NCBI GenBank assembly: GCA_947178115.1
Contig: CAMWXF010000004.1
Coordinates: 1 to 19,338 of the forward strand
Length of the DNA stretch: 19,338 nt
Direction: 5' to 3'
Origin: an uncultured Lachnospiraceae bacterium
GTDB lineage: Bacteria; Bacillota; Clostridia; Lachnospirales; Lachnospiraceae
A model generated the notes under the pieces. The model did no database searches. It worked only from the letters and a program-made list of their open reading frames with translations, and was not told the DNA's origin. This document shows positions 7,130 through 14,258 of the stretch, one piece after another; the stretch's first letter is position 1; each line of letters opens with the position of its first letter. The position numbers and the translations under genes were made by a program.

Positions 7130-8059
7130 TCAGATTCTCTGCAGAATCCAGCGATAAATATCTCCATAAATATCTTCACGATCTACCTCGTTCAGAATCT
7201 CGTGTCTGTCCTTAGGATACAACTTCATCTGTACATTTTCCATGCCCAGCTCCTGAAACGACTTATAGACACGCTCTACGCTCCTGCCGTAATCTCCCAC
7301 CGGATCATCTTCGCCTGCCAGAAAGAAGACCGGAAGACTGCGCGGCATCTTCTTCAATTTCTCCACATCATGCAGGTTACGGATCAACCGGAACAACGTC
7401 TGAAAACCGTTGGCCGTAAATATGAAGCCACACATCGGATCATCAATATACCTGCGTACATTATCCTCATTCCTGGACAGCCAGTCAAAGGGAGTCTTCG
7501 GCGAGTCAATCTTCTTATTATAGACCCCGAAGGCGGCTTTATCTACGATCCTGCTTATATGGTCAGCGCCAAACAAAGCGCCGTCTATCCCCGCCAAAAT
7601 ACGCGCACACAACAGTATCGGCTTCGACTGCATGCCGGTTCCTACGATAAGCGCGCCGTCTATTCCCGTACCGTACCGAAACAGATAGTTGCGCGCAATG
7701 AAAGATCCCATGCTGTGCCCCAAAATGATATAGGGCACTCCCGCATACTGTTTCTGCGTTATCTTCTTAAGTCTGTGTTCATCCCGGACGAGAACCGTGG
7801 GCGCGTCCGCTTTGCAAAAATAACCGTACTTCTCTCCAGGCCTCACGGATTTGCCGTGCCCGAGATGATCATCCCCCACTACCATAATACCTTTGTCAGC
7901 CAGGTATCTGGCGAATTCATCATATCTGTCTATATATTCAGACATACCGTGGACAATCTGTACGATACATACCGGCCGCTCTTCCGGAATCCATCTGATC
8001 GCATGTATCTTATGCTCGCCGTCTCTGGAATCAAAATAGAAATCTTCTTTCTTTATCAT
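7130..8059 (-). CDS. Alpha/beta hydrolase, monoacylglycerol-lipase-like (serine aminopeptidase S33/Hydrolase_4 type)
   Basis: 309 residues, no signal peptide, so cytoplasmic. Predicted to hydrolyse an ester, perhaps monoacylglycerol or lysophospholipid. The nucleophile elbow GHSMG is at 114-118 (S116), the acid is in GEDDPVG (D251/D252) and the histidine is H286 in KDRHEIL. An HG oxyanion motif (VQIVHGMSEY, 37-38) and DHLGHGKS (64-71) are typical of the MGL/lysophospholipase branch. The cap region lies about 145-235. ATG 8059 is preferred over the upstream TTG 8080 because AAAGGA lies eight bases before it; this leaves 14 bp from the metG stop, so the two are probably cotranscribed. The substrate is inferred. 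Confidence 0.88.
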   Translation of the reverse strand: MIKKEDFYFDSRDGEHKIHAIRWIPEERPVCIVQIVHGMSEYIDRYDEFARYLADKGIMVVGDDHLGHGKSVRPGEKYGYFCKADAPTVLVRDEHRLKKITQKQYAGVPYIILGHSMGSFIARNYLFRYGTGIDGALIVGTGMQSKPILLCARILAGIDGALFGADHISRIVDKAAFGVYNKKIDSPKTPFDWLSRNEDNVRRYIDDPMCGFIFTANGFQTLFRLIRNLHDVEKLKKMPRSLPVFFLAGEDDPVGDYGRSVERVYKSFQELGMENVQMKLYPKDRHEILNEVDREDIYGDIYRWILQRI

Positions 8060-8073
8060 ACGGTAATCCTTTC

Positions 8074-10107
8074 TCAACAAATCTCTGCTCCTGCAGGCAT
8101 CAGTCGCTCCGGTGTCATAAGCGCTAATCCGCCTTCGGCGTCCTCAGCGCACAATAACATCCCCTCGGACATCATTCCCGCGATCTCTCTGGGCTGAAGA
8201 TTTACCAGCACCATGACCTTCTTGCCTACCATCTCTTCCGCGCTGTAATGCTGTTTGATACCGGATAATATCTGTTTTACTTCTGACCCCACCCGCACTT
8301 TAGAACACAACAGCTTCTTGGACTTCGGCACTTCCTTGCACTCTATAATCTCGCCTACCTGGAATTGACACCGGTCAAAGACATCATATGTGATCGTCTC
8401 CTTCGCCTCTATGTCGATCACATCCTCAACAGCCGCCTCGGCCGCCTCTTCCTGCGCGGACTCTGTCCCGCCTGCCGCCGCCCTGCGCGCAGCAAACATC
8501 GCATCCACTTTCTCCGCGATCTCCTTAAGATCCTGTCTGGCAAAAAGAATCTGTGGCGCATCGGTCACTTTATTGCCCGAAGGATACAGAGTTGCTGCCC
8601 GTTCTGTATCATGACTTACCGCACACTCCTCGAGAACTGCAAAATCCACTAATTCCGCGTTGATCTGGGAAGCGATCTTCTCCGCCGTCTCTGGCATATA
8701 GGGCTCCAGAAGAGAAGTTCCCACCAGAATCCCGTTGAGCAGATTATACAACACAGTTGCGAGTCTGTCCTGTTTCGCCTCATCCTTGGCCAGTGCCCAT
8801 GGCATCGTCTCGTCAATGTATTTATTGCAGCGTTTAAACAGCGCGAAAATCTCCGTGATTGCATCTGCCACGCGCAGGTCATCCATCTTCTTCAACACTT
8901 TATCGTATGTGTCCGTCACCGTACGGAACAGATCCGAATCCACATCCTCAGCACCCGCGTCCACACCGATCTTCTTATTATCTACCACGCCGCCAAAATA
9001 TTTATTGCTCATGGAAATCGTTCTGTTCACCAGATTCCCCAGCGTATTGGCAAGGTCGGAGTTCATACGCTCTACCATCAGATCCCAGGTAATCATTCCG
9101 TCATTTTCAAAAGGCATCTCATGCAGCACGAAATACCGTACCGCGTCCACACCGAAGAAATCAATCAAATCATCGGCATAAATTACATTTCCTTTGGATT
9201 TACTCATCTTACCGTCGCCCTGTAAAAGCCACGGATGTCCGAATACCTGCTTCGGCAGCGGCTCCCCCAGAGCCATCAGGAAGATCGGCCAGTAGATTGT
9301 ATGAAAACGGATGATATCCTTACCGATCAGATGCAGATCAGCCGGCCACAATTTCTTATATTGATCGCTGCTTTCTCCATCCGCTTCATATCCGACCCCC
9401 GTGATATAATTGGTCAGCGCATCCATCCATACATAAATCACATGTTTCGTATCAAAAGTCACAGGAATACCCCATGTGTAGGATGTTCTGGACACACACA
9501 GATCCTGTAATCCCGGAAGCAGAAAGTTATTCATCATCTCATTCTTGCGGGACACCGGTTGAATAAACTCCGGATGGGTATTGATATGCTCGATCAGCTT
9601 GTCGGCATATTTACTCATTTTAAAGAAATATGCCTCTTCCTTAGCCGGTTTCACTTCCCTGCCACAGTCCGGACATTTACCGTCCACCAGCTGTGATTCT
9701 GTCCAGAATGACTCACAGGGTGTACAGTACATGCCCTCATAATATCCTTTATAGATATCTCCCTGATCATAAAGTTTCTTAAAGATCTTCTGCACCTGCT
9801 TCTCATGAAATTCATCCGTCGTGCGGATGAATTTATCATAAGAAGTATTCAGGGCATCGCAGATCCTGCGTATCTCACCCGCCACGTTATCCACGAACTG
9901 CTTCGGCGTTATGCCGCCTTCCTGCGCTTTTAACTCAATCTTCTGTCCGTGTTCATCTGTTCCTGTCTGGAAGAAAACATCATAACCGTCTTTTCTCTTA
10001 AAACGCGCGATGCTGTCCGCCAGTACGATCTCATAGCTGTTCCCAATATGCGGCGTACCGGAAGTATAGGCGATCGCCGTTGTAATATAATATTTCCCTT
10101 TGCTCAT
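8074..10107 (-). CDS. metG: Methionyl-tRNA synthetase with C-terminal tRNA-binding domain
   Basis: 677 residues. Charges tRNA-Met with methionine. Class I signatures are present: HIGN at 20-23 and KMSKS at 300-304. A zinc knuckle with C128, C131, C145 and C148 lies in the connective-peptide region. The anticodon-binding helical domain follows (about 370-530). After an Ala/Glu-rich linker comes an OB-fold EMAP/Trbp111-type domain (from about 575; FQVGEIIECKEVPKSKKLLC), which dimerises the enzyme in many bacteria. ATG 10107 is supported by AAAGGAG seven bases upstream. Only 75 bp separate it from the upstream secreted-protein gene, so there is no room for a T-box leader, and control by amino-acid supply is not evident. 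The hydrolase gene follows 14 bp downstream. Confidence 0.97.
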   Translation of the reverse strand: MSKGKYYITTAIAYTSGTPHIGNSYEIVLADSIARFKRKDGYDVFFQTGTDEHGQKIELKAQEGGITPKQFVDNVAGEIRRICDALNTSYDKFIRTTDEFHEKQVQKIFKKLYDQGDIYKGYYEGMYCTPCESFWTESQLVDGKCPDCGREVKPAKEEAYFFKMSKYADKLIEHINTHPEFIQPVSRKNEMMNNFLLPGLQDLCVSRTSYTWGIPVTFDTKHVIYVWMDALTNYITGVGYEADGESSDQYKKLWPADLHLIGKDIIRFHTIYWPIFLMALGEPLPKQVFGHPWLLQGDGKMSKSKGNVIYADDLIDFFGVDAVRYFVLHEMPFENDGMITWDLMVERMNSDLANTLGNLVNRTISMSNKYFGGVVDNKKIGVDAGAEDVDSDLFRTVTDTYDKVLKKMDDLRVADAITEIFALFKRCNKYIDETMPWALAKDEAKQDRLATVLYNLLNGILVGTSLLEPYMPETAEKIASQINAELVDFAVLEECAVSHDTERAATLYPSGNKVTDAPQILFARQDLKEIAEKVDAMFAARRAAAGGTESAQEEAAEAAVEDVIDIEAKETITYDVFDRCQFQVGEIIECKEVPKSKKLLCSKVRVGSEVKQILSGIKQHYSAEEMVGKKVMVLVNLQPREIAGMMSEGMLLCAEDAEGGLALMTPERLMPAGAEIC

Positions 10108-10157
10108 GACAAGCTCCTTTCCCACCGAAGCAATTTCCCATACAATAATATATCGTA

Positions 10158-10186
10158 AGCCTATCACAAAAGGAATTACTCGTCAA
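10158..10186 (-). promoter_or_regulatory. Weak candidate promoter for metG
   Basis: TTGACG (10181-10186) is followed by a 17-bp spacer and TAGGCT (10158-10163). The -10 box is poor and the -35 overlaps the stop codon of the preceding gene. No terminator was seen between the genes, so read-through is also possible. Confidence 0.3.
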
Positions 10187-11421
10187 TTACTCCTCTTAAC
10201 TAATCCTGCTCTCCTGACAGTGACATCGGCCTCTTTGCGGTCTATATCCGCATTGTCCACATTGATACTGCATCGGTATACTCCGGCTTCGCACGCGGTA
10301 TACTCCGGTCCTGTTCCAAGTACGTTACCCTCTGCGTCCGTCCACACGAATGCATCTCCTTCCTGCCACGTCAGATTGTCGTATCCATCCTCTTCCTCCA
10401 GCACGACTTCCAATCTGATCGCATGATCGTAATAATCCGTGTCTGTTCCTCTGACCGTCAACTTCGCATAGAGAGTGTCCTCCAGACCGCAGATGATATC
10501 ATGCTTCCACACCGTAACACTTTCTTCTCTTCTGTACTCGCAGATTCCCGGCGATTCATATATGCCGCCATGATACGGGCAGGTATACTGTCCTCCGTGC
10601 CACGAACCACCCTCCGGCTCCTCCGGATTCGGATACCATTCAGCTCCGGTCTTGACAAGCTCCTCAGTGCATTTTTTCATTTTCACGCTGGTAGTATGCG
10701 AGTTCTGATAACAGCCCGACACCCCGTCTTTATTCTCCGATTTACCCTGATGCATATGCTTGATTTCCGTGACAGCCTCATCCGCCGTATAGATCGGATA
10801 GAGATTCTCCGGCACTTTTCCCTCTTTACCGTCCTCGGTTCCTTTCTTGTACGCCTTGTCATTATCCGCTCCGTTGCCAAGCAGAAGTTTTCCGTCCGCC
10901 CATGCCGCCATCCCACGCGATATATTGTCCTCAATGGCAGTCTCATAGTAATCCGTTCGTTCTTCCACGCCTTCTATATGCATAGCTGCCTCCGGATTCA
11001 ATACGGGCAGCTTGTCCGGAACCGTCTGGGAGTCTGCCGCCGCCTGTATAAGCGTTGTCCAGTCAATCCGTCCGATGTCGATCTCCCCTTGCTCTGCGTC
11101 AGGATTCCTGTCGTAAGTATACCCTTCCGCCTGCTGCCTGAACCTCGTGCCAAGCTGTATCAATGTTCCCGCCGCCGCTCGTCTCTTCTCATCAATATGC
11201 GCGCGAATGTTCCGTAGATCGGTGCTGTCGAAGACCGCCTGCTCATACTGTATTCTTCCCGTGCTGCATATATCCTCCTGCGCTCCGCCATGCGCCGCCA
11301 GCGTGGTCATGCCCTCTGCCGACAAGCTACACACTCCTGCAATAATACCTGCCGATAAAAGTATTGTCCAAAATTTTCCCTGCCTCTCACTTCTCCTGAT
11401 ATTTCTGTTATAATTTCTCAC
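10183..11421 (-). CDS. Exported protein of unknown function, larger member of a paralogous pair
   Basis: 412 residues. A basic N terminus followed by a hydrophobic segment (about 17-35) and AEGMTTLAAHG looks like a signal peptide. Residues about 53-200 match the smaller neighbour: the order GRIQY, GYTYDRNPDAE (100-110), LIQAAADSQTVP (124-135), ISRGMAAWADGKLLLGN (167-183) has counterparts in both. The larger protein then adds a unique cysteine-containing section (C237, C251, C281 in TCPYHGG, C294, C311) and a C-terminal beta-rich, Ig-like-looking segment (about 315-403, ending EADVTVRR, with C377 and C384). Nine cysteines suggest disulphides outside the cell. The start is GTG 11421, overlapping the upstream gene by 14 bp with AGGTGG before it. 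I recognise no family. Its position suggests joint action with the two upstream envelope genes. Confidence 0.82.
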   Translation of the reverse strand: MRNYNRNIRRSERQGKFWTILLSAGIIAGVCSLSAEGMTTLAAHGGAQEDICSTGRIQYEQAVFDSTDLRNIRAHIDEKRRAAAGTLIQLGTRFRQQAEGYTYDRNPDAEQGEIDIGRIDWTTLIQAAADSQTVPDKLPVLNPEAAMHIEGVEERTDYYETAIEDNISRGMAAWADGKLLLGNGADNDKAYKKGTEDGKEGKVPENLYPIYTADEAVTEIKHMHQGKSENKDGVSGCYQNSHTTSVKMKKCTEELVKTGAEWYPNPEEPEGGSWHGGQYTCPYHGGIYESPGICEYRREESVTVWKHDIICGLEDTLYAKLTVRGTDTDYYDHAIRLEVVLEEEDGYDNLTWQEGDAFVWTDAEGNVLGTGPEYTACEAGVYRCSINVDNADIDRKEADVTVRRAGLVKRSN

Positions 11422-12034
11422 GATAACCTATCCACCTGCCTTCCTCATCATATACCGCTTCATAATTCCCGTAGCCGCTTCCTTCCATCCATCCTCTGAT
11501 ATAATGCTCTATCAGATCATGATTATTCCCGCGCAGCAGACTGCCGTCCGACCACGCCGATCTGCCCAGCGTCAGGTTATCGGAAGTAGCCAGTGTATAT
11601 GTCTCCTCATATCCTTCCGGAAGCGTCTGGGATTGTGACAATGCCTGAATCAGCAGATCATATTCAACCGCCCTCATCTCCTCGGCCGTCTGTACGCTCC
11701 CAATCGCCGCTTCTGCCTGCGGATTTCTTGTATATCCGTACTTTCCGTTGTCTATAATCAGTTTCGTTCCTACGCCGCCAAGCGCTCCGGACAATCCGCT
11801 CTTGCCCTCAGCGGCATACTGAAAAAGCGTGTCGAAATCCTTCGCATCCAGAATAACCTCCTGCCCGCCGGCATCCTGATAGCGTATACTTCCCCTGCTG
11901 CGAAACTCCCCTGTTTCTCCTGCAGCTGATGCGGTAGTGCCTGTAAACAGCCCTATACACACGGCCGCCGCACACAGAGCTACCACTCCTTTTTTATTTA
12001 CATGAATCCCACGTATTTTCTTTTTATATTTCAT
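11408..12034 (-). CDS. Exported protein of unknown function, smaller member of a paralogous pair
   Basis: 208 residues. The N terminus MKYKKKIRG, then the hydrophobic stretch GVVALCAAAVCIGLFTG (16-32) and TASAAG give a clear signal peptide with likely cleavage near residue 38. The mature part has SIRYQDAGGQEVILDAKDFD (49-68), a Gly-rich turn (74-89), GYTRNPQAEAA (100-110), LLIQALSQSQTLPEG (127-141) and LGRSAWSDGSLLRGNN (156-171). The last three align with the following 412-residue protein, so the two are paralogues. No lipobox is evident. ATG 12034 has AGGAGA nine bases upstream. A nested palindrome lies in its 5' region. Family unknown to me. Confidence 0.82.
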   Translation of the reverse strand: MKYKKKIRGIHVNKKGVVALCAAAVCIGLFTGTTASAAGETGEFRSRGSIRYQDAGGQEVILDAKDFDTLFQYAAEGKSGLSGALGGVGTKLIIDNGKYGYTRNPQAEAAIGSVQTAEEMRAVEYDLLIQALSQSQTLPEGYEETYTLATSDNLTLGRSAWSDGSLLRGNNHDLIEHYIRGWMEGSGYGNYEAVYDEEGRWIGYREKL

Positions 12035-12063
12035 ATAGATAATCTCCTTTTGTCTGTTTTACT

Positions 12064-12196
12064 GTAACTGTTCAGTATCTTCACAGTTACATTGCAAAAT
12101 CCATCCTAAATTGTCTTCGACAATGGGATTTTGCACGCCTGAATCATATTCTTACGGTCTCAGCAGTAAATGCTTCGACCTATGCTGAATAGTTAC
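12064..12196. repeat. Nested palindromic element (133 bp) between envelope genes
   Basis: Near-perfect terminal inverted arms GTAACTGTTCAG (12064-12075) and CTGAATAGTTAC (12185-12196) match at 11 of 12 positions. Inside are a 10-bp perfect repeat TGCAAAATCC / GGATTTTGCA (12093-12102, 12126-12135) and, within that, a hairpin ATTGTC-TTC-GACAAT (12110-12124). Side hairpins also occur: GTAACTGT / ACAGTTAC (12064-12071, 12083-12090) and TCAGCA / TGCTGA (12160-12165, 12183-12188). Size, symmetry and intergenic position resemble a MITE or REP-like repeat; alternatively it is an RNA structure that attenuates or separates the two genes. No T-tract typical of a terminator follows it. Confidence 0.7.
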
Positions 12197-12214
12197 GTTT
12201 TACTAATATAAATA

Positions 12215-13078
12215 TTATTCGCTGTACGGTTCCAGATAGAGCGTATTCGCCTCCGCGTCATACCGGTAGCGCAGCGTCTGCACCGAAAGTCTGCCGATCC
12301 TGTTCTCCACATTCTTTAACTGATTCACCAGTTCATCCAATTGATTCAGCAGCACATCAAACTGATTATTTACTTCGGTGATATTCTGATTCAGCGCCTT
12401 CTTCAATGTCTGCTCCATGGCGCCTATACTTGCCCAGAGCTTGACATCCTCCTGCTCCAATGCCGCAATTTTCGCATAAAGTCCCGATATATCGGTGTGC
12501 ACCTTGTCCATCTCGGCGCGAATCTCTACCAGCTGCTTCTGAATCATCGGTATCGTCTCCTTGTTCATAACCTGCACCATATCTGTCAGATCATACAGCT
12601 TCGTCTGTGTCTCCTTAAGCTTCTGCACGATTTCGGATACCTCCGTATGCAGCGTGTCCACTTGCTCCCGCAGCTTGGTATCCTCCTGCTGATATTGTTC
12701 GATCGTCTGAAGCAGACTCTGTTCCACCTGCGTCATAGTATTGTACAGCTCTTCGATCTTACTGTTCAGGGACTCTATGCTCGCAAGATACTCTTGTCTG
12801 AGCTCCTCCTGCCCGTCATTCGATGCCATATACTCCGCTGCTTCCTCTTTATGAGTCGTCTGCACCAGTTCCGCTTCCTCCGCCGCTCGTGCCGCCTTCT
12901 CTTCGTCATTACGCTTGCGCTCATTCGCGGCATGTCCCCACAAAAGCAGCAACAGCAGCACAATAACTACCACCGCCACTACTCCCACGATCACAGCCGC
13001 AAGATGGTCTTCCTGTCTTTCGGGGTCGTTTCTCCTCTCGTTCAGATAATCTGACACTTTTGTCATAAATTCTTTCAT
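12215..13078 (-). CDS. Single-pass membrane protein with a long coiled-coil domain
   Basis: 287 residues. A hydrophilic N terminus (1-26) is followed by one strongly hydrophobic helix (27-48, VGVVAVVVIVLLLLLLWG). A charged Ala/Glu/Arg segment (52-72) comes next, then a heptad-like Leu/Ile/Gln/Glu-rich region (about 92-265) that should form a long coiled coil. A short C-terminal tail (266-287, VQTLRYRYDAEANTLYLEPY) looks like a small beta element. It resembles envelope scaffold proteins but matches no family I can name. ATG 13078 has AAAGGAAAG upstream; the longer open frame to 13288 would cross the promoter. It is the first gene of the unit with the two exported paralogues, which suggests they work together at the cell surface. 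Confidence 0.83.
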   Translation of the reverse strand: MKEFMTKVSDYLNERRNDPERQEDHLAAVIVGVVAVVVIVLLLLLLWGHAANERKRNDEEKAARAAEEAELVQTTHKEEAAEYMASNDGQEELRQEYLASIESLNSKIEELYNTMTQVEQSLLQTIEQYQQEDTKLREQVDTLHTEVSEIVQKLKETQTKLYDLTDMVQVMNKETIPMIQKQLVEIRAEMDKVHTDISGLYAKIAALEQEDVKLWASIGAMEQTLKKALNQNITEVNNQFDVLLNQLDELVNQLKNVENRIGRLSVQTLRYRYDAEANTLYLEPYSE

Positions 13079-13200
13079 AAAATATCTTTCCTTTCTTCTT
13101 TTATTCAGCTCCAACATTTGGAAATCCGTGGCGATTCGCCATAGAACCGTGCCGTACGATACACGGAATAAAGTATACTTTAGATGTATCCAAAGATTGT
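13079..13200 (-). promoter_or_regulatory. Structured 5' leader of the coiled-coil gene
   Basis: About 120 nt from the predicted promoter to the ATG. It contains the perfect 12-bp palindrome AAAGTATACTTT (13170-13181), enclosed by GATACA/TGTATC arms, and a TGGCGA-A-TCGCCA dyad close to the gene. These may be RNA hairpins or protein-binding sites. No known riboswitch was recognised. Confidence 0.4.
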
Positions 13201-13206
13201 ACCAAT

Positions 13207-13235
13207 AAGATATCAGACTCCCTAACAATTGACAA
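13207..13235 (-). promoter_or_regulatory. Promoter of the envelope-gene unit
   Basis: TTGTCA (13230-13235), 17-bp spacer, TATCTT (13207-13212) on the minus strand, placed right after the map terminator. Confidence 0.62.
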
Positions 13236-13265
13236 TATCGGAATGTTGCACAAATTTTTGCATAT

Positions 13266-13308
13266 AAAAAAGTCAGTGTACACCGCAAAACACGATATGC
13301 ACTGACTT
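13266..13308 (-). terminator. Rho-independent terminator after map
   Basis: 9-bp perfect stem AAGTCAGTG / CACTGACTT (13270-13278 with 13300-13308) around a 21-nt loop, followed on the minus strand by a run of T. It lies 46 bp past the map stop codon. Confidence 0.85.
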
Positions 13309-13354
13309 CTAACCATACAAACGGAATTTCGTATTGTATTCGTTATCTTTTTTC

Positions 13355-14227
13355 TTAATAAGTTAATATTTCATATCCGTCTTCCGTCACTGCCAGCGTC
13401 ACCTCCCACTGTGCAGAAGGTTTGCCGTCATCGGTATAGACCGTCCAGCCGTCATCGTCATCGATATAAATATCCGCCTTGCCCATATTTACCATGGGCT
13501 CTATGGTAAATACCATACCCGGCACCATGAGCATCTCCGTTCCCTTGCTTGTCACATAACTGACAAAAGGTTCTTCGTGGAATTCCAGTCCTACACCATG
13601 TCCGCCGATCTCCCGCACGATGGAATATCCGTTTGCCTTGGCATGGTCATTGATTGCCTGTGCCATATCTCCCAGGAAATTCCACGGTTTCACCTGTTCA
13701 AGCCCTACATCGATACATTCTCTGGCTACACGCACCAGCTTCTGTGTCTCCGGATCTACATTCCCCAGCATAAACATACGGGAGGAATCGGAAAAATATC
13801 CCTTATAGATGGTGGATACATCCACGTTGACAATATCCCCGTCCTTAAGCAGCCGTTCTTCACAGGGAATCCCGTGGCATACCACCTCGTTAATGGATGT
13901 GCAGACGCTCTTGGGGAATCCTTCATATCCCAGAGGCGCAGGTATCCCGCCCATCTCCCGTGTCATATCGCAGACCAGTCTGTCGATCTCCTCCGTGCTC
14001 ATGCCGATATGGATCTGCTTTTCGATCTCGTCCAGAATCGCTATGTTCAACTTACTGCTTTGACGGATTCCCTCGATCTGCTCCGGTGTCTTTAATATAT
14101 CGTGATCCGGCACGATATGACCCTGCAGCGCATAATGCTCTATCTTTTCATCCATGGCCATGTGACATGCCTTATATTTTCTCCCACTGCCGCACCAGCA
14201 GGGATCATTTCTTCCCAGTTTCTTCAT
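13355..14227 (-). CDS. map: Methionine aminopeptidase type I with N-terminal SEC-C zinc motif
   Basis: 290 residues. Removes the initiator methionine from new proteins in the cytoplasm. The five metal ligands of the family are in place: D136 (NVDVS), D147 (YFSDSS), H210 (GGHGVG), E243 (TIEPM) and E275 (QWEVTL), with H118 in VCHGIP. Residues 1-22 (GRNDPCWCGSGRKYKACH) form a SEC-C motif with ligands C10, C12, C21 and H22; this extension occurs in many clostridial enzymes and may aid ribosome or protein contact. ATG 14227 has GAGGG about 11 bases upstream. It starts 31 bp after the GH9 stop codon, with no promoter or terminator seen between, and ends at a strong terminator. Confidence 0.96.
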   Translation of the reverse strand: MKKLGRNDPCWCGSGRKYKACHMAMDEKIEHYALQGHIVPDHDILKTPEQIEGIRQSSKLNIAILDEIEKQIHIGMSTEEIDRLVCDMTREMGGIPAPLGYEGFPKSVCTSINEVVCHGIPCEERLLKDGDIVNVDVSTIYKGYFSDSSRMFMLGNVDPETQKLVRVARECIDVGLEQVKPWNFLGDMAQAINDHAKANGYSIVREIGGHGVGLEFHEEPFVSYVTSKGTEMLMVPGMVFTIEPMVNMGKADIYIDDDDGWTVYTDDGKPSAQWEVTLAVTEDGYEILTY

Positions 14228-14258
14228 TTCCGATATGCCCTCAGTTCATTATTTTATT

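Noticed and set aside
7052..8197. 381-residue open frame on the plus strand
   Set aside because: Antisense to the alpha/beta hydrolase with an intact catalytic triad; the product shows no family features.
10108..10182. T-box or SAM riboswitch before metG
   Set aside because: Only 75 bp are available, and no T-box sequence, specifier stem or terminator/antiterminator pair can be seen.
12341..13054. 237-residue plus-strand frame rich in Leu, His and Gln
   Set aside because: Complement of the coiled-coil gene; the composition simply mirrors Glu/Gln/Lys-rich coiled-coil codons.
13101..13316. 71-residue minus-strand frame in the coiled-coil leader
   Set aside because: It crosses the map terminator and the predicted promoter, and its product has no recognisable features.
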